Position numbers and translations under genes: made by a program
Notes under the pieces: generated by a model
Told to the model about the DNA's origin: nothing
Database searches by the model: none
What the model saw: only the letters and a program-made list of their open reading frames with translations
In this document: in pieces, positions 34,526 through 44,306 of the stretch
Numbering within the stretch: position 1 is the stretch's first letter
Layout: the number at the start of each line of letters is the position of its first letter
Origin: an uncultured Collinsella sp.
Lineage (GTDB): Bacteria > Actinomycetota > Coriobacteriia > Coriobacteriales > Coriobacteriaceae
Assembly: GCA_902491565.1 (NCBI GenBank)
Contig: CABUIE010000004.1
Coordinates: 1-64,000 of the forward strand
DNA length: 64,000 nucleotides
Reading direction: 5' to 3'

Positions 34526-34711
34526 TTACTCCTCGACGATCTCGGTGATCGCGCCAGCGGGGCAAGCGTCCTGGCAAGCGCCACAGGCGACGCAGGAGTC
34601 CTCGTCAGCGACGGTAGCGACGTCCTGGAGCTCCAGAACGCCAGCGGGGCAGGAGTCGACGCAAACGCCACAAGCGATGCACTCGTCGGCATCAATTACG
34701 GGATGAGCCAT
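34526..34711 (-). CDS. Ferredoxin, 2[4Fe-4S]
   Basis: 61-aa clostridial-type electron carrier with two full cluster motifs, CIACGVCVDSCPAG and CVACGACQDACPAG, and the usual acidic ends. GAGAGGAAA before ATG 34711 fixes the start. It is a single gene. It probably serves pyruvate:ferredoxin oxidoreductase and hydrogenase; that link is inference. Confidence 0.96.
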   Translation of the reverse strand: MAHPVIDADECIACGVCVDSCPAGVLELQDVATVADEDSCVACGACQDACPAGAITEIVEE

Positions 34712-34929
34712 GGTAGTTTCCTCTCTGTTGACCGACGCTACAGGCGATGCGCGCCGGTTTGATTCGGGCAAAAACATACCACGGGAGCGACCGTTTGCAA
34801 TACCCTCTGGCCGGCATCTTCATACCGTTCGCCGAGTATGCCAAGGTTTACTAAAAAACGCGCAGGTGGGGCCGTTGAGCTGCGTAAATGTTAGCTAAAG
34901 ATGACTTGAAATATAGGGCGATTGAGCGT

Positions 34930-35113
34930 GCTTGCGGAAACCGCATCCCATTATTTTGTCGAAAAATGGGTTGCAGTTTCCGGTTAGGCCCGCTAGCGGA
35001 AAATGCGAGCCGGTATCAGCTCTCAAAACGGGATACGGTTTCCGGTTGAGCCTTCAGACGGAAACTGCGACCCGGAATCCACGCTCAAACCGGGATGAGC
35101 TTTCCGCAAGACG
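34930..35113. repeat. Array of GGAAACCGCATCCC-like palindromic units, copy 2
   Basis: Units such as GCGGAAACCGCATCCCATT / AATGGGTTGCAGTTTCCG, AACGGGATACGGTTTCCGG, GGAAACTGCGACCCGG and CGGGATGAGCTTTCCG alternate. They are related to the array at 9486-9665. It lies in the 600-bp gap before dnaK. An ORF frame across it is made only of these units. Confidence 0.7.
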
Positions 35114-35233
35114 GCCCCCAGGCACCCCCGGACGCAAACCTCAGCCATCTCTACATAGATCTCAATAGATTTGCCGAGAACTCATTCAGCGCATCTACCT
35201 GCGTATTTGCGAACCTAAACTCTTGGCAATAAG

Positions 35234-35266
35234 AAATCTTATATGAATTGACTTAGATTTTGTATA
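35234..35266 (+). promoter_or_regulatory. Heat-shock control element upstream of dnaK
   Basis: AAATCTTATAT (35234-35244), five free bases, GACTTAGATTT (35250-35260), then TGTATA. The same two 11-base blocks at identical spacing stand before clpB (44191-44217). The outer AAATCT/AGATTT form an inverted repeat. It is the best candidate for the HspR operator and promoter. Confidence 0.65.
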
Positions 35267-35369
35267 TTCCGGCCCATAAGGGGATACACTACATCCTGAA
35301 AGACAAGCCGAAACACCGCTTGGCAGACCGCCGAGTCGGTGCAAACGCACAAGAGAGAGGGAATTTCTA

Positions 35370-37262
<1,893 letters not shown>

Positions 37263-37264
37263 TC

Positions 37265-38107
37265 ATGTCCGCTCGTAAAGCTCGCACGGAGGCGGCCGCC
37301 GTTGGTGCCGCCCCCGTTGACTCTGAGGAGAAGGACGTGAAGATTCCCGTAGAGGCCGTTGACGATACCGAGGCCAACGAGGCCCCGGCCGCCGAGGCTG
37401 CCGAGAACCAGGTGGAGGATTCCAACAAGGAGGCGACGATGACCGAGGACGAGATGGTGGAAGCCGCTATCCGCGCCGGTGAGGAAGCCGCCGACAACGA
37501 CTTTAAGCTCAAGTTCGAGCAGGCCCAAAAGGAGCTTGCCGACGTGCGCAACGAGCTCGATGCTGCGGCGGAGGCTCAGAAGGCCGCCGAGGACAAGGCG
37601 AAGGACGCCACCGAGCGCACCGCCCGTTTGCAGGCCGACTGGGAGAACTTCCGTCGCCGCACCGCCAACGAGCGCATCGCCGAGCGCGAGCGCGCGACCG
37701 AGAAGCTCGTCACTGCGCTGCTGCCGGTGGTCGACGATATCGAGCGTGCGATCGACCATGCCCGCAGCCAGGAGCTTGCCGACGACTTTAAGCAGTTCGT
37801 CGACGGCGTCGACGCGGTGCATGCCAAGCTGCTCGATGTGTTTGCGCACGAGGGCGTTGAGCCCATCGACCCCAAGGGCGAGGCGTTCAATCCGCTCGAG
37901 CACCAGGCCGTGGGTCGCGTCGAGGACGCGTCGCAGTACGACGAGACTGTCAACGACGTGTACCAGAAGGGCTACCGCATGGCGGACCGCATCCTGCGTT
38001 CCGCGATGGTGACGGTGACCTACGGTGGCGAGAAGCGCCCCGCACCGGAGCCCGAAGCGGCGCCCGAGGATGCTGCGGCCGATACGGCCGAGAGCACCGA
38101 GGAGTAA
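37265..38107 (+). CDS. grpE: Nucleotide exchange factor GrpE
   Basis: Exchanges ADP for ATP on DnaK. Of 280 residues, the first ~60 are acidic and Ala-rich, then a long coiled coil (FKLKFEQAQKELADVRNELD) and the GrpE beta domain (NPLEHQAVGRVED, YQKGYRMADRILRSAMVTV). ATG 37265 is two bases after the dnaK stop with no good ribosome site. An in-frame ATG at 37439 has a perfect AAGGAGG five bases ahead and would give 222 aa, closer to the usual size. Either or both may be used. Confidence 0.95.
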   Translation: MSARKARTEAAAVGAAPVDSEEKDVKIPVEAVDDTEANEAPAAEAAENQVEDSNKEATMTEDEMVEAAIRAGEEAADNDFKLKFEQAQKELADVRNELDAAAEAQKAAEDKAKDATERTARLQADWENFRRRTANERIAERERATEKLVTALLPVVDDIERAIDHARSQELADDFKQFVDGVDAVHAKLLDVFAHEGVEPIDPKGEAFNPLEHQAVGRVEDASQYDETVNDVYQKGYRMADRILRSAMVTVTYGGEKRPAPEPEAAPEDAAADTAESTEE

Positions 38108-38112
38108 TTGAG

Positions 38113-38142
38113 AAGGGCCCCGGGGCAACACCCGGGGCCCTT
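38113..38142 (+). terminator. Hairpin between grpE and dnaJ
   Basis: AAGGGCCCCGGG (38113-38124) pairs perfectly with CCCGGGGCCCTT (38131-38142), followed by TTTCT. It could lower dnaJ-hspR expression relative to dnaK-grpE. Confidence 0.75.
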
Positions 38143-38214
38143 TCTGGCCTAGTGCCATATGAAAGTATGAGCCGCCGCCCGCTGGGCGACGGATGAAACA
38201 GGAGAGGAGCTACG

Positions 38215-39180
38215 ATGGCTGCAGGCAAAACCTTCTATGACATCCTGGGCGTATCCAAGAGCGCCTCCGACAAAGAGATCAAGAGCGCGTTTCGCAAGCT
38301 CGCGCAAAAATATCACCCCGATGCCGGCGGCGACGAGGCCAAGTTCAAGGAGATCAGCGAGGCCTACGAGACGCTTTCGGACGAGAAGAAGCGCAAAGAG
38401 TACGACCAGATGCTCATGTTTGGCGGTATGCCGGGCGCAGGCGGCGCGTATGGCGGCGGCTACGGTGCCGGCGCGGGTGCCAGCGGCTGGGGCGACATCT
38501 TCGACAGCATCTTTAGCGGCAACGGTGCCTGGGGTAGCGATTGGGGCTCGGGCTTTGCCGGGGCTGCGGGCGCTGCCGGTGCCGGCGCGGGTCGCAGCCG
38601 CGCTCGCAAGGGCGGCGACCTGTCGTTGACTGTCGACGTAACGGCCGAGGATGCGTTCCGCGGCGTGACGCACAAGGTCACCTACCGCATTCCCTCGACA
38701 GGCGAGCAGCAGACCATCACGGTCTCGGTGCCTGCGGGTGCGGTCGACGGCGGCAAGCTGCGCTACAAGCGTCGCGGCGAGTATGGCGTTGCGGGTGGCG
38801 AGCGCGGCGACCTGGTCGTGACCACGCACGTGGAGGAGCATCCGCTGTTTAAGCGTAAAGGTGCCGACGTGACCATGGAGGTACCGGTCTCGGTCTACGA
38901 GGCGGCGCTCGGCTGCACGGTGGACGTGCCCACGCCCGGCGGCGCGACGGTCCGTCTGAAGGTGCCCGCTGGCACCCAGACGGGCAAGAAGTTCCGCTTT
39001 AAGGAAATGGGGGCGCCCGATGTTAAGCACCGTGGCCGCACCGGTGCACTGCTCGTCGAGATCAAGGTGCAGGTCCCCACGAACCTGTCCGATGACGAGC
39101 GCGATGCCATGACCAAGCTGCGCGAGGCCGACACGCGCGATTATCGCGAGAAGGTCAACCGTTACAAGGCGACGTACTAG
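38215..39180 (+). CDS. dnaJ: DnaJ-family co-chaperone without zinc finger (type II)
   Basis: 321 residues: J domain (FYDILGVSKSASDKEIKSAF, with HPD intact in KYHPDAGG), a Gly/Ala-rich linker (~70-125), and two C-terminal beta domains (GGDLSLTVDVTAEDAFRG, VPAGAVDGGKLRYKRRGE, VPTPGGATVRLKVPAGTQ). The CxxCxGxG zinc repeats of type I DnaJ are absent, so it resembles CbpA or actinobacterial DnaJ1-like proteins lacking zinc. CAGGAGAGGAG precedes the ATG. It stimulates the DnaK of this operon. Confidence 0.93.
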   Translation: MAAGKTFYDILGVSKSASDKEIKSAFRKLAQKYHPDAGGDEAKFKEISEAYETLSDEKKRKEYDQMLMFGGMPGAGGAYGGGYGAGAGASGWGDIFDSIFSGNGAWGSDWGSGFAGAAGAAGAGAGRSRARKGGDLSLTVDVTAEDAFRGVTHKVTYRIPSTGEQQTITVSVPAGAVDGGKLRYKRRGEYGVAGGERGDLVVTTHVEEHPLFKRKGADVTMEVPVSVYEAALGCTVDVPTPGGATVRLKVPAGTQTGKKFRFKEMGAPDVKHRGRTGALLVEIKVQVPTNLSDDERDAMTKLREADTRDYREKVNRYKATY

Positions 39181-39252
39181 GGCGGTCGTGGCGCACGCCC
39201 GCGCCCGCGGGCTTATGATGGACGATAACGAGACGGAAAGGGATCAGGTAGC

Positions 39253-39669
39253 ATGGCCGAGGACAATAGGAACAAACCGCTGTACATGATCAGCGTGGCG
39301 GCCGAGCTGACCGGCATGCATCCGCAGACTCTGCGCGTCTACGAGTCCAAAGGCTTGGTGAACCCCCAGCGCTCGGGCGGCAACACGCGCCTGTATTCGC
39401 GTGCCGATATCGAGCGTCTGGAACTCATCAACCAACTCACCGACGAGGGCATCAACCTCGCCGGCGTGGTGCGCATCCTCGATATGAAGGAGCGTGCTGA
39501 GGAGCGCGAGCGCGAGAACGAGAAGCTCCGCGCCCGCGTACGCCAGCTCGAGGAAGAGCTGCACGAGTACAAGATGCAGAAGAAGATCACCGCCCTGGCC
39601 CCGCGCGACGGCTCGGTTAACCCCGAGCAGGTCATGCGCAAGCTTTTGGGCGCCGGCGGAGATCTCTAG
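39253..39669 (+). CDS. hspR: Heat-shock repressor HspR (MerR family)
   Basis: 138 residues: a MerR-type winged helix (MISVAAELTGMHPQTLRVYE, then SGGNTRLYSRADIERL) and a coiled-coil tail. In actinobacteria HspR binds upstream of dnaK and clpB with DnaK as co-repressor. Here it closes the dnaK operon, and the two promoters with a shared element (35234, 44191) are its likely targets. A double-hairpin cassette begins at the stop codon. Confidence 0.95.
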   Translation: MAEDNRNKPLYMISVAAELTGMHPQTLRVYESKGLVNPQRSGGNTRLYSRADIERLELINQLTDEGINLAGVVRILDMKERAEERERENEKLRARVRQLEEELHEYKMQKKITALAPRDGSVNPEQVMRKLLGAGGDL

Positions 39670-39825
39670 GTTACGCCGTTCTGCCGAACGGCGTAACGGC
39701 TCGACGCTGCGCGGGCCGCATTTGGACAATCTGACGTTCAACTTCAAGGGCGCGACCAGAAGGTCAGCGCCCTTTCGTTTCACGTCACCTTGTCACAAAT
39801 GCGACCCGCTCGCTGTCCGTCCTCT
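39670..39825 (+). repeat. Double-hairpin cassette, copy 3 (terminator of the dnaK operon)
   Basis: First hairpin GTTACGCCGTTC / GAACGGCGTAAC (39670-39697), linker almost identical to copy 1 (GGGCCGCATTTGGACAATCT), second hairpin AAGGGCGC / GCGCCCTT (39746-39774). Identity with copy 1 continues about 50 bases past the second hairpin (GTCACAAATGCGACCCGCTC). Confidence 0.88.
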
Positions 39826-39855
39826 ACCTGCGGCGTTGCCTTGCTCGCTCTGGTG

Positions 39856-39900
39856 TAGTCATTGGGGACGTTCTTAAATGACTAGTCGGAAGGGACACTC
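39856..39900. repeat. CATTGGGGACGT repeat, copy 4
   Basis: TAGTCATT (39856-39863) and AATGACTA (39877-39884) enclose GGGGACGTTCTT; AGGGACACTCTT follows. The rest of the gap to 40057 holds no recognised gene. Confidence 0.7.
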
Positions 39901-40057
39901 TTGCACTAAATCTGCTGGCTCACACTAGGCTCGTTCTGTGCTTTACTGAGATAAAGTGAACGTGTAGATTCGTAACCCACTCGCAACCGTTCTATGGCAC
40001 GATATTGAACGAATGTATGCTATGCGCCCGAGCCTTTCGGGCAGAGTGGGAGACAGT

Positions 40058-42358
40058 ATGGTCAAGCTGTACGAGGACGGCATCTACCTGCGCGGCGGCA
40101 GCGAGGTTGTGCCTGCGGCCGAGGCTGCCGAGCGCGGTATTAAGCAGACGCCCGAGGATGCCAAGCGCGGTACCATCGCGTATTCGATCCTCCAGGCACA
40201 CAATACGTCCGGCAACCCCGAGGCACTCAAGATCCGCTTCGATGCCATGGCGAGCCACGACATCACCTTTGTCGGCATCATCCAGACGGCGCGCGCCTCG
40301 GGCATGGAGCAGTTCCCGCTGCCCTACGTGCTCACCAACTGCCATAACTCGCTGTGCGCCGTGGGCGGCACCATCAACGAGGATGACCACGTCTTTGGCC
40401 TTTCTGCGGCCAAGAAGTACGGCGGCATCTTCGTTCCGCCGCACATCGCTGTCATCCACTCCTTTATGCGCGAGAACTTCGCGGGCTGCGGCAAGATGAT
40501 CCTGGGTTCCGACTCGCACACCCGCTACGGCGCTCTGGGCACCATGGCCGTGGGCGAGGGCGGTGGCGAGCTGGCAAAGCAGCTGCTGCGCGATACCTAC
40601 GATGTCGCCTACCCCGGCGTTGTGGCCATCTACCTCACGGGTGCCCCGCGCCCCGGCGTCGGCCCGCACGATGTGGCGCTCGCCATCATCCGCGCCGTCT
40701 TCGCCAAGGGCTACGTCAAGAACAAGGTCATGGAGTTTGTGGGCCCGGGCATCGCGAGCATGACGACCGATTACCGCAACGGCGTCGACGTCATGACCAC
40801 CGAGACCACCTGCCTTTCCTCCATCTGGGCTACCGACGAGGACACGCATGCGTTCCTGACCATGCACGGCCGTGGCGACGACTACCGCGAGCTCAAGCCC
40901 GCCGATGTCGCCTACTACGACGGCTGCGTCGAGGTCGATCTGTCGAGCATCAAGCCCATGATTGCGCTGCCGTTCCATCCTTCCAACGGCTTTGAGATCG
41001 ACGAGCTCAACGAGAACCTCGAGGACATCCTGCATGAGGTGGAGCTCGAGGCCGCCAAGATCGGCGAGGGCAAGACGCACTTTAGCCTGCTCGACAAGAT
41101 CGTCGACGGCAAGCTGCATGTGCAGCAGGGCGTTATCGCCGGCTGCTCGGGCGGCAACTACGACTCCGTGGTCCAGGCTGCCCGCGTGCTCAAGGGCGCC
41201 AACACCGGCTGCGGCGAGTTCTCGCTGTCGGTCTACCCCACGAGCCAGCCCGTGGCACTCGAGCTTACGCGTCGTGGCTATATCTACGATCTTATGGAGG
41301 CCGGCGCGATCGTGCGCACGGCATTCTGCGGCCCGTGCTTTGGCGCCGGCGACACGCCTGCCAACAACGGCCTTTCGATCCGCCACACCACGCGCAACTT
41401 CCCCAACCGCGAGGGTTCCAAGCCGGGCAATGGCCAGCTGAGCGCCGTGGCCCTGATGGACGCCCGCTCCATTGCGGCGACGGCTGCCAACGGCGGCGTC
41501 CTGACGCCGGCGACCGACCTGCCCGAGGAGACTTGGGACGAGGCTTGCGAGTACACCTTTGACGACGCGCCGTACAAAAAGCGCGTGTACTGGGGCTTTG
41601 GCAAGGCGGAGCCTGCCGACGAGCTGGTCGAAGGCCCCAACATCAAGCCGTGGCCTGCGATGGAGCCCCTCGGCGACGATATCCTGCTCAAGGTGTGCTC
41701 CAAGATCATGGACCCGGTCACCACGACCGACGAGCTCATTCCTTCGGGCGAGACGAGCTCCTTCCGCTCCAACCCGCTGGGCCTGGCCGAGTTTACGCTC
41801 AGCCGTCGCGACCCGGCCTACGTGGGTCGTTCCAAGGAGGTCGACGCCGTGGAGAAGCGTCGCGTTGCCGGTGAAGCCGCGGGCGACCTGGCGGCGCTCG
41901 ATGCCGAGCTTGCAAGCGTGTTTGAGGCACTGGCCGGCGCCGGTGTCGCGGCCGATGCCAAGGCGACTGAGTACGGCTCCATGCTCTATGCCAAGAAGCC
42001 CGGTGACGGTTCTGCCCGTGAGCAGGCTGCGAGCTGCCAGCGCGTGATCGGTGGCCTGGCCAACATCGTCCACGAGTACGCCACCAAGCGCTATCGCTCC
42101 AACGTGATGAACTGGGGCATGGTGCCCTTCCAGATGGAGGCCGAGCCCAACTTTGAGGTGGGCGACTACGTCTTTGTGCCGGGGATTCGCACTGCGCTCG
42201 ATGGCGACCTAAAGGACATCGCCGCCTACGTGGTGCGCGCCGACGGTGCGGTTGAGCAGATTGAGCTCTACATTGCCGATATGACGGCAGAGGAGCGTGC
42301 CATCGTCAAGGCCGGCTGTCTGATCAACTACAACAAGTTCAAGGCCGCTGCCGAGTAA
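40058..42358 (+). CDS. Aconitase-family hydratase (YbhJ-like)
   Basis: 766 residues of the aconitase superfamily. Iron-sulfur ligands are in AFCGPCFGAGDTPANNG and probably AGCSGGNYDSV. The opening ILQAHNTSG, the substrate loop LGSDSHTRYGALGTMAVGEGG and the C-terminal swivel part are family features. The overall pattern is closer to the YbhJ-type hydratases, whose substrate is not firmly known, than to classical AcnA/AcnB. ATG 40058 with GGGAGAC ahead is preferred over 40013. No other citric-acid-cycle gene is nearby. Confidence 0.88.
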   Translation: MVKLYEDGIYLRGGSEVVPAAEAAERGIKQTPEDAKRGTIAYSILQAHNTSGNPEALKIRFDAMASHDITFVGIIQTARASGMEQFPLPYVLTNCHNSLCAVGGTINEDDHVFGLSAAKKYGGIFVPPHIAVIHSFMRENFAGCGKMILGSDSHTRYGALGTMAVGEGGGELAKQLLRDTYDVAYPGVVAIYLTGAPRPGVGPHDVALAIIRAVFAKGYVKNKVMEFVGPGIASMTTDYRNGVDVMTTETTCLSSIWATDEDTHAFLTMHGRGDDYRELKPADVAYYDGCVEVDLSSIKPMIALPFHPSNGFEIDELNENLEDILHEVELEAAKIGEGKTHFSLLDKIVDGKLHVQQGVIAGCSGGNYDSVVQAARVLKGANTGCGEFSLSVYPTSQPVALELTRRGYIYDLMEAGAIVRTAFCGPCFGAGDTPANNGLSIRHTTRNFPNREGSKPGNGQLSAVALMDARSIAATAANGGVLTPATDLPEETWDEACEYTFDDAPYKKRVYWGFGKAEPADELVEGPNIKPWPAMEPLGDDILLKVCSKIMDPVTTTDELIPSGETSSFRSNPLGLAEFTLSRRDPAYVGRSKEVDAVEKRRVAGEAAGDLAALDAELASVFEALAGAGVAADAKATEYGSMLYAKKPGDGSAREQAASCQRVIGGLANIVHEYATKRYRSNVMNWGMVPFQMEAEPNFEVGDYVFVPGIRTALDGDLKDIAAYVVRADGAVEQIELYIADMTAEERAIVKAGCLINYNKFKAAAE

Positions 42359-42381
42359 CGCACTTAATTGTCCGCCCGGGT

Positions 42382-42439
42382 CTTACCCTTTCCCGCCCGC
42401 TCACGCGCTTCGCGAGGGTCGCGTTCGGGAAAGGGTAAG
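42382..42439 (+). repeat. Long-loop hairpin after the hydratase gene
   Basis: CTTACCCTTTCCCG (42382-42395) and CGGGAAAGGGTAAG (42426-42439) pair perfectly over 14 bp with a 30-nt loop that contains a smaller GCGCTTCGCG-type stem. Possibly a terminator or REP-like element. Confidence 0.7.
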
Positions 42440-42454
42440 CCCCGGGCTACATTT

Positions 42455-42719
42455 CTGCGTTCTCGTTGGGTCTTGAGGGACGCTAATAAATAGACCTGCT
42501 TGATGCCGCCTCTGTTATCGGGGCGGCTTCTTTTGTCGAAAACCACCATGAAGGGGTAGGCGCCTTTGCGGTGGTTCCGTTTGTCTCGACCTGTAACATC
42601 TGGGCCCCTATTTGACGAGCGGCTGTTACAGATTGAGACAAACAATCGCCGCCGATCATTTCATCTCGATCTGTAACATCTAGGATTGAAAAGGGCCGCT
42701 AGATGTTACAGATCGAGAC
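42455..42719. repeat. Composite intergenic repeat, copy 1
   Basis: In order: TCTCGTTGGGTCT, GCTTGATGCCGCCTC...GGGGCGGCTTCTTTT, an AACCACCA-GAAGG / CCTTTGCGGTGGTT hairpin (42541-42576), a TTTGTCTCGACCTGTAACA / TGTTACAGATTGAGACAAA hairpin (42580-42642) and a perfect 19-bp CTCGATCTGTAACATCTA-type hairpin (42664-42718). The same order is found at 43784-44130. Confidence 0.8.
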
Positions 42720-42770
42720 AGTGGAACATCGGAACCGAAACCACCACAAAGGTGCCTGCCTGGCGGGTCC

Positions 42771-43418
42771 TTATTTCGATGGGGCCCAGGTTATTTCATC
42801 GTCAAATAGCCAAGTGCGTGCTGAGCCACTGTCGCGCGCTGTCTGTGGATCGGGCTCGCAAGTTTGTTCGTAGGCATCCTCGGTACACCGATCCATAAAA
42901 TCGACGACTGCCGTCTGGTCGCCTTCCATGACGTAGATCACGTTGCCATCCGAGATATAGACTCCCGGCCCTTCGTTGTCCACGTAGCCGGGGTCGTATG
43001 AAACGTTGCACAGTCTGCTCCCGTTTGCCGCATCGAGTTCAAGGGTCGAATAATACCCGCCATTCATTTGGCCTTTCTTGGCTCGATATATTGCGGCGCC
43101 GTACCATCGCTTAAACGTCTTGCCTTTGAGTAAACTGGTTGCCTTGCCGATAAGCTGCTCATCTTTGGTGTAGCGTCTGGCCCCAAGTTCGATGCGGGGA
43201 TAGTTGCTGACACCAAGCGCTGCGGGCGTACCGTCGAAATCGACGGTGATTGAATCGGGTTTGACGATATCGGTGAGGATTTCGATGGGGTAGCTTACGG
43301 TTTCAACCGCCGCCTGCGTTGCCGAGGCAGGGAGAAATGCGAGATAGATAATGCCCACGCCGACTGCGGTAATTGCAAACGCTAAGACGAGCAGGCCGAT
43401 ATAGGTGGAGCGTTTCAC
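42771..43418 (-). CDS. Single-pass exported protein of unknown function
   Basis: 215 residues from GTG 43418 (AGAGGTG ahead). One N-terminal membrane helix (STYIGLLVLAFAITAVGVGI) anchors an extracellular domain with mixed strands (SITVDFDGTPAALGVSNYP, then GGYYSTLELDAANGSRLCN) and four cysteines, two near the end in DRCTEDAYEQTCEPD, which may pair. I do not recognise the family. It is bracketed by two direct copies of a composite intergenic repeat and points toward the hydratase gene. Confidence 0.7.
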   Translation of the reverse strand: MKRSTYIGLLVLAFAITAVGVGIIYLAFLPASATQAAVETVSYPIEILTDIVKPDSITVDFDGTPAALGVSNYPRIELGARRYTKDEQLIGKATSLLKGKTFKRWYGAAIYRAKKGQMNGGYYSTLELDAANGSRLCNVSYDPGYVDNEGPGVYISDGNVIYVMEGDQTAVVDFMDRCTEDAYEQTCEPDPQTARDSGSARTWLFDDEITWAPSK

Positions 43419-43783
43419 GGTGGGGCACCTCTCATGCAATATGCAATCATTAAGATAAATGATACAAGCTTACGACAATATTCAAAAGAAAGCGACCGCC
43501 CGGAATGAGAGGGCTAAAAGGCCCTATTGGGCTTCGATTTGACCTCTAATAGAAATAATTGCCCCACTCATTCTGGGCGGGAGGTCAATAATTGAGTCCA
43601 CGAGTCTTGAGCGATACTATTCTCACTAAACTCGCTATTTTCACTATAAGCACTATAAATACGATAGGGAGGACGACGAGAACAATGTGGCGTGCGATAG
43701 CTAAGCCGTTTAAGCCGGACTCTGACCTTGAATCTCTGCCTCTATCTGTGCGAACGGGCTATTGTCGGTTCTCGATTCCATCG

Positions 43784-44130
43784 CTGCGTTCTCGTTGGGT
43801 CTGGGGATCGCCAAACGTAGACTGGGCTTGATGCCTCCTCTTTTTATTGGGGCGGTTTCTTTGTTGGACCACCACGAAGGTGCCTGTCCCCTTTGTGGTG
43901 GTTCTTGGTTTGTCTCGATCTGTAACATCTTGGCCGCTAAAAGTGGGCTTGGTGTTACAGATTTAGATTTTCGATTCAGGTGTCTTCTGTTCGTCTCGAT
44001 TTGTAACAGATAGAGCTCTATTTGCCGAGTAGATGTTACAGATTGAGACAAACGGGCGCCGTTGGTCATTTCATCTTGATTTGTAACATTTGGAGCCATA
44101 AACAGTCGCTAGATGTTACAGATCGAGACG
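43784..44130. repeat. Composite intergenic repeat, copy 2
   Basis: Same parts as at 42455-42719: TCTCGTTGGGTCT, GCTTGATGCCTCCTC...GGGGCGGTTTCTTT, ACCACCACGAAGG / CCTTTGTGGTGGT (43869-43902), then three GTCTCGATYTGTAACAT hairpins (43909-43969, right arm decayed; 43992-44052; 44072-44130). No gene is seen between 43419 and 44306. Confidence 0.8.
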
Positions 44131-44190
44131 GTAGCGCGCCGGGGCCACAGCGGGCCGACATCTCTATCCCCTATCTCTCAATCACTCAGA

Positions 44191-44228
44191 AAATCTTATA
44201 TATAGAGACTTAGATTTGTGTATAAGAT
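44191..44228 (+). promoter_or_regulatory. Heat-shock control element upstream of clpB
   Basis: AAATCTTATAT (44191-44201), five bases, GACTTAGATTT (44207-44217), then GTGTATA. Both blocks and the spacing match the dnaK element. In addition ATCTTATA (44193-44200) and TATAAGAT (44221-44228) form an inverted repeat. Confidence 0.65.
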
Positions 44229-44306
44229 CGCGCAAAGCTGGCAACAATACTTCTCGAACAACGTGAAGCCGCCCCGTAGGGCGGCCGCCCCAAGAGAGGT
44301 GATTCC

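Noticed and set aside
34932..35168. 78-codon ORF before dnaK
   Set aside because: It is made of the palindromic GGAAACCGC units, so it is a repeat array and not a gene.
39992..42073. 693-codon open frame antisense to the aconitase-family gene
   Set aside because: High-GC codon bias opens long frames on the opposite strand. Its product is a low-complexity mix of Gly, His, Val and Arg with no motif, while the plus-strand frame is a clear hydratase.
43592..43831. 79-codon ORF before clpB
   Set aside because: No ribosome site. It runs into a composite repeat and has no recognisable protein features.
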